64,000 nucleotides of DNA from Neisseria sp. Marseille-Q6792 (GTDB lineage: Bacteria; Pseudomonadota; Gammaproteobacteria; Burkholderiales; Neisseriaceae). A program made the translations under genes and the position numbers. Positions 20,059 to 26,949 of this stretch are shown here, piece by piece; the stretch's first letter is position 1; every line of letters begins with the position of its first letter. The notes below the pieces were generated by a model that did no database searches, was not told where the DNA came from, and saw only the letters and a list, made by a program, of their open reading frames with translations. The stretch lies in contig NZ_OW969598.1 of the NCBI RefSeq assembly GCF_943181435.1, positions 1,116,001 through 1,180,000 on the forward strand. Reading direction: 5' to 3'.

Positions 20059-20601
20059 TTACCAAACAAACGGTTTCCGATTCATATCTGAAAGGTTGCC
20101 AACTTCATTATCCAGCAAGAACCGTTCAAAAGCATTCCAACCCTTTTTTTCTACCAATTCTGCTTCCTGTTTATACAAGGGGACAAGCAAAGGGAAAACG
20201 ATATTGTAGTGTTCGCCATAACAGACTTGGAAATCATCGTCGAAATAAAATGGGGCGGAAACATACAGTGCGTCCATTTTTGTTGAATCAACAATGCTTC
20301 TGGGCAAATAAATAACCTGCCCTCGAAGAAGAATTTTTTTGTTCTCAATGATGGTTTCTGCCAACCATCTTAAAAATGGGAAAATCTGACTTTCATCATA
20401 TTTTAAAGAACATACAAAAAGTATTTCAAATCTGCTTTTATAATTCAGATCATGTTTGCTTAACCCTAAAGTAATATAAGTTTTTAAATCCCTGTTAGGG
20501 GAAGAGGGAATAGCTGCGATATTTAATTTGTACTGACTTCCCGAATCGCTTTGCGAGCCATGAGAAATAGTGCCTATATATTTTTCAATATGATTAATCA
20601 T
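20059..20601 (-). CDS. SUFU-domain protein, probable toxin-immunity protein
   Basis: A 180-residue protein of the suppressor-of-fused family. The family pattern is visible in Glu-Ile-Leu-Phe-Val-Cys, the Leu-Pro-Arg-Ser-Ile-Val stretch near 120, Ala-Leu-Tyr-Val-Ser-Ala-Pro-Phe-Tyr-Phe, and a C-terminal Leu-Val-Glu-Lys-Lys-Gly-Trp region that in such proteins includes Phe-Pro-Leu-Val-Pro-Leu-Tyr. In bacteria this family often neutralises toxins of polymorphic-toxin or CDI systems. It is in a row of immunity-like genes without complete toxins, so it looks like an orphan immunity gene. The codons are AT-rich compared with flanking core genes, consistent with transfer. Confidence 0.65.
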   Translation of the reverse strand: MINHIEKYIGTISHGSQSDSGSQYKLNIAAIPSSPNRDLKTYITLGLSKHDLNYKSRFEILFVCSLKYDESQIFPFLRWLAETIIENKKILLRGQVIYLPRSIVDSTKMDALYVSAPFYFDDDFQVCYGEHYNIVFPLLVPLYKQEAELVEKKGWNAFERFLLDNEVGNLSDMNRKPFVW

Positions 20602-20683
20602 ATTTTTCTTAGCTTCCCATCGCTGTATCGAATAATCATAGACCAGATTGAGACAAAACGCCTTGTTCCCATTGATAGAAAGC

Positions 20684-20713
20684 CCGTCTGAAAAGTAAAA
20701 GCGTTTCAGACGG
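20684..20713. terminator. Degenerate DUS inverted pair
   Basis: CCGTCTGAAA and TTTCAGACGG form a hairpin just after the stop of the 20728-20955 gene. Neither arm is a full 12-base DUS. Confidence 0.6.
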
Positions 20714-20727
20714 ACTACGTTTGCCGA

Positions 20728-20955
20728 CTATCCGACCCACTTTATTATCCAATGAGATTCTTGCAGATATTCTTTTAATATTTCTAAGTTTTCGACCCAG
20801 TCATCGTAACTGTCAAATGATGAGAATTTGTCATTTGAAGATAACAGTATCAGAAATCCACCGGTATTTTCCTGGTCATCAATAATTTTTATGAATTTTT
20901 CTTCAGGATTGCCCCCATTCAGGATAACCCCCAAAGTATTGAATTTTATTTCCAT
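20728..20955 (-). CDS. Small immunity-like protein paired with the HINT-toxin tail
   Basis: A 75-residue acidic protein beginning MEIKFNTLGVILNGGNPEEK, with no family I can name. It starts immediately after the toxin fragment: its first possible ATG (20961) is three bases after the toxin stop, and the ATG at 20955 has AGGGG six bases upstream, so I prefer the latter. Small size, acidity and this tight linkage to a toxin tail are the usual signs of a cognate immunity protein. Function is inferred from position only. Confidence 0.6.
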   Translation of the reverse strand: MEIKFNTLGVILNGGNPEEKFIKIIDDQENTGGFLILLSSNDKFSSFDSYDDWVENLEILKEYLQESHWIIKWVG

Positions 20956-20964
20956 AGACATCCC

Positions 20965-21561
20965 CTAATCTTTAATGGGAATATGGTTATTTGTTAGTGG
21001 TTTTTTCTTATTCGGGTCTATCCTTTCCAAATGGATATGAGGTACATTTGGTGCATGATTTCCCTCTAAAGAGTTGTTATCAATTCTAAATTGCCTTGTG
21101 CCTGCTTTGTTCCGATAAACGCCGCTACCTGATTTACCAATTTCTTTATATTCGGAGCCTAAGTATTTAATTCCAGCATCTAAGGCTTCATCAGAAGATA
21201 AAGTATGCTTACTTGTTATATTACCTCTTTGAGTATTGGTTTCATTGATAACAGCATTAATTTTTCTTGGAGATTTTCCATACGGACAAGAATTATGAAC
21301 CCAAACCCCTTCCGTCTCCGCCTGATTGCCCTTGACGAAGTAAGTATGCCAGTCGGCAACGGTCAGATTGTAGGCTTTGAGCGGTTTTGGTTTAACGGTA
21401 ACGCTTTGAACGGTCTGCTCTGCACCGCTTTCGGATAACAGCCTGATTCCCGCCTTTAAGTCTTCCGCCTTAATCCATTTGCCGTCCGAATAAAACGGAT
21501 GGATGCGGTTGGAAATCAGGGTTTGGCTGTTGCCGATGCCGTCTGAAAGCCGGATATCGCT
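20965..21561 (-). pseudogene. Orphan HINT-toxin C-terminal cassette (no start codon)
   Basis: An open frame without a usable start. It begins right after a TGA in a DUS hairpin and runs about 198 codons. The first half is a pretoxin HINT (Hedgehog/intein-like) segment: Asn-Arg-Ile-His-Pro-Phe-Tyr, Ile-Lys-Ala-Glu-Asp-Leu-Lys-Ala-Gly, Ala-Tyr-Asn-Leu-Thr-Val-Ala-Asp-Trp-His-Thr-Tyr-Phe-Val, ending in Val-Trp-Val-His-Asn-Ser-Cys, the usual junction. The last 85 or so residues are the toxin module, with Arg-Gln-Phe-Arg-Ile-Asp and Pro-His-Ile-His-Leu-Glu; I cannot assign its family. Such promoterless tails act as donor cassettes that recombine onto a full-length toxin gene (TpsA or MafB type). 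Confidence 0.75.
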
Positions 21562-21584
21562 TCAGACGGCATTTTGATTGCCGG
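21536..21584. repeat. DUS terminator module, copy B of the 49-bp direct repeat
   Basis: Matches 19377-19425 at 48 of 49 positions in the same orientation. It lies after the stop of the 21591-21968 immunity-like gene and runs into the HINT fragment, marking a cassette junction. Confidence 0.9.
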
Positions 21585-21590
21585 GTTTTA

Positions 21591-21968
21591 CTATTTTTTG
21601 TTGTAATAATCAAATTGCACGTTGACTATGTCTTTCTCGGTAAAAATATAACGGAGCATTGTTTTAAGCCTTTCATAACGTTCATTAATTCCTACGCTAT
21701 CAGGTAGCCAAGGGGAAGCTTTAATTTCAAAAAGTTTCCAATTTGGAACCATTAAGAAATCAATAATGGTACCGATTCCAATGACAACATATCTTGGTAT
21801 ATCCATCGGATAAGGATATTTTTTTCTAACCTCAATTAAATCATTCTCCAACTTCCAATATTCTTCATCATCCCACACCCCGTCATCATACCATTTGCCA
21901 ATAAATGAATTTTCGTCATACCCCTCAAAATAAGGAACGTTTCTTATAATGTCCTTGAACTCGCACAT
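21591..21968 (-). CDS. Immunity-like protein, possibly Imm41 family
   Basis: A 125-residue acidic protein starting MCEFKDIIRNVPYFEGYDEN. The Ser-Phe-Ile-Gly-Lys-Trp-x-Asp-Asp-Gly-Val-Trp-Asp-Asp-Glu-Glu-Tyr-Trp-Lys-Leu-Glu region resembles the Imm41 immunity family as I remember it. GGAG lies ten bases before the chosen ATG; the frame extends 12 codons further upstream. Its toxin is absent: directly upstream is a short stalk fragment with no toxin domain. Probably an orphan immunity gene. Confidence 0.6.
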   Translation of the reverse strand: MCEFKDIIRNVPYFEGYDENSFIGKWYDDGVWDDEEYWKLENDLIEVRKKYPYPMDIPRYVVIGIGTIIDFLMVPNWKLFEIKASPWLPDSVGINERYERLKTMLRYIFTEKDIVNVQFDYYNKK

Positions 21969-22124
21969 AATAATTAATCTCCAATACGATTGATGTTTTT
22001 TCAAAGCCCGCTACGCTGCCCAAGCCGCCGATGGCGGCGAATTTGCCTTCGGTGGGCAAGGGGGCGATGTTGCGCATCGCGGCTTTGTCTATGGCATAGC
22101 CTGTTCCGTACAGCAAGCACAGGT
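21969..22124 (-). pseudogene. Fragment of a polymorphic-toxin stalk (MafB- or TpsA-like)
   Basis: About 40 codons reading Leu-Tyr-Gly-Thr-Gly-Tyr-Ala-Ile-Asp-Lys-Ala-Ala-Met-Arg-Asn, then Pro-Leu-Pro-Thr-Glu-Gly-Lys-Phe and Gly-Gly-Leu-Gly-Ser-Val-Ala-Gly-Phe-Glu-Lys. A stop lies immediately upstream, and the conserved text ends abruptly at the leader of the immunity gene. It resembles the conserved region before the variable toxin tail in neisserial MafB-type proteins, from memory. It appears to be a recombination scar in which the toxin was lost. Confidence 0.5.
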
Positions 22125-22161
22125 TGGATTAAGATTCGACAATCTGTTTGGATTGACAGAA

Positions 22162-22200
22162 AGGTCGTCTGAAAAATCGATTACGGTTCTCAGACGACCT
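22162..22200. terminator. Inverted pair of AGGTCGTCTGAA-type uptake sequence
   Basis: AGGTCGTCTGAA (22162-22173) and an inverted copy with one mismatch form a hairpin after the 22244-22471 gene. This is the dialect I associate with the N. mucosa/N. sicca group rather than the local ATGCCGTCTGAA. Confidence 0.8.
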
Positions 22201-22243
22201 TTTATTGTCGGGTTCTCAACCCAACCTATGCCTGCCATTAATG

Positions 22244-22471
22244 TTATTCATCGTAGTAAGGTTCTGTTGAATAATTGTCTTTGCCTCCGGCAATGATAGT
22301 AACAACTTTCCCTTTTGCTTCCCATGCTTGTACTCCTATTTCATCAAAATCATAGATATATGTCGGATAAGATTCATTCGATAAATAACATTTATCAACA
22401 TCGTTTAACTTGGGATAATGGAAAAGTTGTTTAAAATTTTCAAAATTTAGACCTATTATATTAACGCCCAT
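22244..22471 (-). CDS. Small acidic protein of unknown family, immunity-like by position
   Basis: A 75-residue protein starting MGVNIIGLNFENFKQLFHYP. CAGGAG lies nine bases before this ATG, which I prefer over an ATG 27 codons upstream that has no ribosome site. It contains Tyr-Ile-Tyr-Asp-Phe-Asp-Glu and Gly-Val-Gln-Ala-Trp-Glu. I do not recognise the family. It follows the VENN-containing end of a decayed TpsA gene, the place where CDI-type immunity genes sit, so that role is likely but unproven. Confidence 0.5.
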   Translation of the reverse strand: MGVNIIGLNFENFKQLFHYPKLNDVDKCYLSNESYPTYIYDFDEIGVQAWEAKGKVVTIIAGGKDNYSTEPYYDE

Positions 22472-22565
22472 AAAATATAACTCCTGATAACAAAATATAG
22501 AAATAATTTTGTTTTTTTCGACGGAAATGTAGTTACACACACATTTTGTCATTATTTCGCTACCA

Positions 22566-22589
22566 TTTTGTCATTGCGCAATGACAAAA
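22566..22589. promoter_or_regulatory. Perfect 24-bp palindrome upstream of the immunity-like gene
   Basis: TTTTGTCATTGC followed by its exact inverse, with no loop. A half-site copy ATTTTGTCATT lies at 22542-22552. It is about 95 bp before the 22471 start and just after the TpsA-fragment stop. It may be an operator or a terminator stem; I cannot tell which. Confidence 0.4.
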
Positions 22590-22600
22590 CTGCTGCAAAA

Positions 22601-23652
22601 TCATAGAATATGCTGTTTGCAAATTTCATCACCACATTCATGATGTGTCTTATCGATTTCAATCAGTTGTTTTGATGTTAGATAATTATTCTCCACAGCA
22701 TTCTGTGCATTCAGGCTGTCTTGTGTGGCATTCGTGCTGCTATTGTCAATCGCTGCACCCGTTGCCGCTCCGAGAAGGTTTGTTATTGCGCTTACGGTTT
22801 CTTTCCGTTCCGCCGTCAATGCGCTACCGTCTATTTCTCCATACAGCCAGTTGCTGATTACTGGCACAGCTGCTTGCGCACCGCCTGCGTTAATAGCTCC
22901 TGCTAGGGCATTATTGTCTCCTGCCGCTGCAATCGATGCACCCAATACCGCATGAACTAAGATACGGGCAGATGGGCCTTCGGTATTTTTACTTTTGAAG
23001 TATTGCCCAATCTTACTTATAGGAGATCATGGGCGAAGCAGTTGCCACTGCAATACCTGCCGCGCTTTGTGTCGGTGCGCTTAATTCTGTGGCTATGCTG
23101 TTGAGTAGCACTTGTCCGCACTGCCAGTTGGCAATTTGGCTGTCGTATTCCGTTTGGCTGATTTCACTTTTTTCCAGTTGTTTTTTTAACCGTCCAGATG
23201 TTGATTGATTTCAGTGTTGGCTGCCTGAATAGGCGGTGGTGTCTGTTGCAGTTTCCGTGTACGCTTTGGCTTGGATTTCGGCCGTCCGCCCGGATGCATT
23301 TGCCGATCACTTGTGCACCTCTGAGTGTGGTGCCACCGCTTCGGATGACGGTTTGGCTGCCCTTGTCGCCAATATGGGTATGCCGGTGGGTGTGGCTTTC
23401 GCCATCGCCCCGGCCTTTGCCAATATTGCCGCCAACACTAATGCCTAAGTTTGCGCTATTGCCCAACTGCGCGACAGCCCTGCACCGGAAGCCTGCAGTG
23501 GGTTTTACCGCCGGCATGAATGCTGCTGTTGCTACGGTAGTCACTAAAGCGCGGCTCGGTTTCCACAACGGGCGTTCGGGAATGATGAACAGGAAAAGTA
23601 ATGAGGGAGGTGGGATAAGGCAGTTCATGGGGAACTTTGTCATCGTGTCCAC
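22601..23652 (-). pseudogene. Decayed C-terminal part of a TpsA/filamentous-haemagglutinin-like protein
   Basis: Remnant of a large two-partner-secretion exoprotein (HrpA/TpsA/CdiA type) spread over more than one frame. The 5' part reads Ile-Ser-Val-Gly-Gly-Asn-Ile-Gly-Lys-Gly, His-Arg-His-Thr-His-Ile-Gly and Arg-Ser-Gly-Gly-Thr-Thr-Leu-Arg-Gly-Ala-Gln-Val, as in haemagglutinin repeats. A middle piece ends at an early stop near 23020. The last piece (22945-22601) has Val-Leu-Gly-Ala-Ser-Ile-Ala-Ala-Ala-Gly-Asp-Asn-Asn-Ala-Leu-Ala-Gly and the pretoxin motif Val-Glu-Asn-Asn-Tyr-Leu near its end, followed by a truncated tail. There is no N-terminal secretion domain and no TpsB partner in the window. 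Confidence 0.75.
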
Positions 23653-23748
23653 ATGAATTTACATTTGAATTAATTCGCACTTAATTTAAATGTGTTTTTA
23701 ACTGTGCTTTATTTAAAGGCAATGAGAATGTGAAAGTATCGGACCAAT

Positions 23749-23794
23749 CCCAAAGCAGCCTGCACTTTCGAAACGGGATGCAGGCTGCTTTGGG
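23749..23794. terminator. Inverted pair of AAGCAGCCTGCA after tolC
   Basis: Two exact copies (23753-23764 and, inverted, 23779-23790) form a 16-bp stem just after the tolC stop. This is not the local DUS; it matches the Kingella-type dialect I know as AA-king3DUS. Confidence 0.85.
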
Positions 23795-23819
23795 GATTTC
23801 ATAACCGTTTCAGCCTGCT

Positions 23820-25130
23820 TTATTCCGCAAATACCGTTTCCAACCCTAACCCGCTCTCTTTCACCAAGCGCAAATAAGCCAGCATGAATTTATACCGTGC
23901 TTGAGCCAGTTTCTGTTCTGCTTGGGCGACTTCCTGCCGCGCCCGTATTACTTCCAGCCGGTTGCGGATGCCGTATTGTTGGCCGGTTTCGGTCGATTTC
24001 AGTTTCAAACGGCTGCTTTCCAAAACCCGTTCTTGCGCCATGATTTGGTAACGCGCCGCACCGCTTTCGGTATAAACCTGGCGTACAGCGAGTTTGATGT
24101 GCCGCTCGGTTGCGGTCAGCTGTGCTTCGGCGGCCCCGTATTGCGCTTCGGCTTCATAGATTTTGCCCGACAATTCTCCGCCGGTATAAAGCGGCAAATT
24201 CAACTGTACGCCGACGCTCATCCCTTTGCCCCGATAGTGGTAGTCATTATTCTGCGCAGATGAAGTGTAGAGGTTATTCTGATAGCCGACATGGGCAGAA
24301 ACGGTGGGATAGCGGCTGTTCTGTGCTGCCCGAAGCGCCTGCCCGCTGCTTTGCAGGGCAAGCTGCTGCATCCGGTATTCATGATTGTTGGATAAGGCAA
24401 TGCGCTGCCATTCATCCAGACTGCAACGTTCCAGCTTGGGCAGATAGCGTGCCAACAGATTGGCGGTATCTATGGCCTCGATTTGTTTGCTGTCCAGGCC
24501 GGTGTAGTCGTTCAACTGGTTTTCATAGGTTTGTTTCTCAGCCAATACGGCGATTTCTTGGGCCAGAGCATTGTCGTAACCGGCTTTGGCTTCGTGAATA
24601 TCCAGCGCGGTGGCAGCACCTTTATTGAATAAAGCCTGCGCCTGCCTTACCTGCTGGGCATAAGCCTCTTTTTCCGCCGCATGGGCGGCAACGGTGTCTC
24701 GGCTGAGTAAAACGTTGAAATAACTTTCGGCAACTTTCAACAGCAATTCTTCGCGTGCCGCATCGAAACGCTGTTCTGCAGCCTGCGTATCGAACCTGCT
24801 TTGGCGGTATTGTGCAAATTTGGCAGCGTCAAATAAGGTTTGTCCCACCTGCACGCTCCATCCCTGTGTTTCGCGGGTGGAAGAAATCGATGGCGGCTGG
24901 CGCTGGTAGCTGGCATTGGCGGATACATGGGGAAGGAATGCGGCCTTGGCCTGTTGTTGCCGTGCGCGCACTGCATCACGCTGGTAATGGGACGCTTGAA
25001 AATCAGCCGAATGTTGCTGCGCCGCCCGCCATGCTTCAGGCAGCGTAAAAGCCGAAACTGATGGGGAAAGGGATAGTGGCAAGGTAAAAAGTGAAACGGG
25101 TAGGATATATTTGGAAAAATAGGATTTCAT
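23820..25130 (-). CDS. tolC: TolC-family outer-membrane channel of the type I secretion system
   Basis: A 436-residue outer-membrane efflux protein that forms the exit duct for RTX proteins. The ATG at 25130 begins MKSYFSKYILPVSLFTLPLS, a signal peptide cut near Ala-Phe-Thr-Leu; the frame opens 31 codons earlier without a signal. Two OEP repeats rich in Gln/Ala coiled-coil are visible (about 30-225 and 235-430), including the Leu-Pro-Leu-Tyr-Thr-Gly-Gly-Glu-Leu motif before the second half and Gly-Ile-Arg-Asn-Arg-Leu-Glu-Val-Ile near the end. Third gene of hlyB-hlyD-tolC. Confidence 0.92.
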   Translation of the reverse strand: MKSYFSKYILPVSLFTLPLSLSPSVSAFTLPEAWRAAQQHSADFQASHYQRDAVRARQQQAKAAFLPHVSANASYQRQPPSISSTRETQGWSVQVGQTLFDAAKFAQYRQSRFDTQAAEQRFDAAREELLLKVAESYFNVLLSRDTVAAHAAEKEAYAQQVRQAQALFNKGAATALDIHEAKAGYDNALAQEIAVLAEKQTYENQLNDYTGLDSKQIEAIDTANLLARYLPKLERCSLDEWQRIALSNNHEYRMQQLALQSSGQALRAAQNSRYPTVSAHVGYQNNLYTSSAQNNDYHYRGKGMSVGVQLNLPLYTGGELSGKIYEAEAQYGAAEAQLTATERHIKLAVRQVYTESGAARYQIMAQERVLESSRLKLKSTETGQQYGIRNRLEVIRARQEVAQAEQKLAQARYKFMLAYLRLVKESGLGLETVFAE

Positions 25131-25291
25131 AGCCGAAAATAGTTCATGTTGCAAATAGGGCGTCAGTGTCAGGCAAACGGAAATACCGTAATCTTGCATT
25201 ATCATTAGATTGGGCAATGTCATCCGGGCAATGGTTTCAGGCAGTCTGCATGTCCGAACCGGCGAATAACAAATGCCCAGTACGGATCCGC

Positions 25292-26719
25292 CTATCGCTC
25301 CCTAAAGCTTTCGTCCAATTTGGTTTGCAGCGGGCTTAACAGATAATCCAGCACCCGCCGTTTACCCGTTTTAATCTCCGCCGTGACATTCATGCCCGCC
25401 GTCAGATTCATTGCTTTGCCGTCAATATTCAAGGTATGTTTGTCCAGCGACACCACCGCCGTATAAACCAAGCCCAACTGTTCGTGGCTTACCGCATCAT
25501 GGCTGACACTTTTCACCTTGCCCGTCAGATAACCGTAGCGCGTATAGGGAAAGCTCTCAATCTTCACTACCGCATCCTGTCCCTGTTCCACAAAACCGAT
25601 ATCTTTGTTCAATACCAAAACTTCCACGTCCATTTTGTCGTCATCGGGCGCAACCACCATCATTTTTTGGGCAGCCTGCACCACACCGCCCACCGTATAG
25701 GTGGCCAATTCCTGCACCGTGCCGTCCGCAGGCGACTGTATTATCATCAGCTGCTGCCGCTGCTTTGCCTTATCCGTTTGGCCGCGGTATTGGTCAATCT
25801 GTTCGTTTGCCTGGCGCAGCGCATCCAGCGTATCGCGTTTCAGGTTCTGCGTATTCAGCACCCGATTCTGCTCCGCCTGTGCAATGGCCGCCTGAATCTG
25901 CCTCATCTGACCGCGCGTACTTTCCAAATCGTTCCAATTGCTGACCGATTTGCTCTGCTGCTCCAAAAACGCATGTTCCGAAATAAAATTGTCGGCCCGC
26001 AAACGGCGGTAGTCTGCTGTTTTCTGCTGCTCGATCGCCCCCACCGAAACCAGCTTCTGCTCCTGCGCCTTGGCCGACTGCAATTCCGCCTGATGGCCTC
26101 GCAAAGCCGACTGCAATTGCGCATCCTGCGCCGCCCATGCCTGATACTGGTTCTGCGCCAACACCTGCGCCGATTGCACATCGGCATCGGAGAGACCTAA
26201 AGACCGTGCTTGCGCCATATCGATATGCGGCACGGTACGGCTTTCCAATGCCGCCAATACCGCTTCATAACGCAGTTTGGACAATTGGGCAGCCTGCAAA
26301 GCCTGCTCCGACTGCACCACATCGCTGTCTGTTCCCACAGCCTCCAGTTCCGCCAGCGTTTCTCCCTGTTTCACATGCTGCCCGTCGCGCACATGTACCG
26401 CCTTAACCACCACCGTTTCCAGCGGCTGGATGGTTTTGCTGCGCCCGCCCGACACCGTTTTGCCCGAAGCCGCCGCCACAATATCGATTTTGCCGAACCA
26501 GGACCACAACAAAGCCAAAAGCGCAAACGCCATAATAAAACGCGCCGCCCATTTCGGAGCGGCAGAGACCGGCGTATCGGTCAGTTCCAAATGCGCGGGC
26601 AAAAACGCCAGTTCTTCCGCCGTGCGTTTGGGCGGTTCCAACTGGTCGCGCACCGCCCAAACATTGCGCCATACGGTAATGTAGCGGGAAAGAAAGGATT
26701 TCAGGGCGGAGAAAAACAT
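25292..26719 (-). CDS. hlyD: HlyD-family membrane fusion protein of the type I secretion system
   Basis: A 475-residue adaptor linking the HlyB ABC exporter to TolC (E. coli HlyD has 478). A cytoplasmic N-terminus of about 60 residues precedes one membrane helix (about 63-80). Then come a lipoyl half-motif with Ile-Gln-Pro-Leu-Glu-Thr-Val-Val-Val-Lys, a long Gln/Ala-rich coiled-coil (about 125-320), the second lipoyl half, Ser-Pro-Ala-Asp-Gly-Thr-Val-Gln, and a C-terminal beta domain ending in the family motif Gly-Met-x-Val-Thr-Ala-Glu-Ile-Lys-Thr-Gly-Lys-Arg. It is 161 bp before tolC and 230 bp after hlyB. Confidence 0.94.
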   Translation of the reverse strand: MFFSALKSFLSRYITVWRNVWAVRDQLEPPKRTAEELAFLPAHLELTDTPVSAAPKWAARFIMAFALLALLWSWFGKIDIVAAASGKTVSGGRSKTIQPLETVVVKAVHVRDGQHVKQGETLAELEAVGTDSDVVQSEQALQAAQLSKLRYEAVLAALESRTVPHIDMAQARSLGLSDADVQSAQVLAQNQYQAWAAQDAQLQSALRGHQAELQSAKAQEQKLVSVGAIEQQKTADYRRLRADNFISEHAFLEQQSKSVSNWNDLESTRGQMRQIQAAIAQAEQNRVLNTQNLKRDTLDALRQANEQIDQYRGQTDKAKQRQQLMIIQSPADGTVQELATYTVGGVVQAAQKMMVVAPDDDKMDVEVLVLNKDIGFVEQGQDAVVKIESFPYTRYGYLTGKVKSVSHDAVSHEQLGLVYTAVVSLDKHTLNIDGKAMNLTAGMNVTAEIKTGKRRVLDYLLSPLQTKLDESFRER

Positions 26720-26883
26720 AACGGGTATAACCTTGGCAATATAGAAACAGGAAACAATATAAATATGTAAAGGAATTTTAACGGAAAGCGCGGCAGCTGT
26801 TAAGGGAAAGGCGGGAATATTGACAAAAAATATCCAAGTCGTTACAAATATTCATTATTTTACTGCGTAACGCAACGCTGAAG

Positions 26884-26932
26884 CGCAGGCTGCTTTTGAG
26901 ATGCGGCAAGGTTCGACAAAAAGCAGCCTACA
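26884..26932. terminator. Imperfect inverted pair of Kingella-type uptake sequence after hlyB
   Basis: CGCAGGCTGCTT (26884-26895) and AAGCAGCCTACA (26921-26932) each differ by one base from AAGCAGCCTGCA or its inverse. The hairpin follows the hlyB stop, in the hlyB-hlyD gap. Confidence 0.7.
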
Positions 26933-26949
26933 CTCCCATCCCCCGCCTT

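Noticed and set aside
23198..23656. A 152-residue plus-strand gene opposite the TpsA remnant
   Set aside because: The minus strand reads as haemagglutinin repeats; the plus frame has no recognisable domain or ribosome site.
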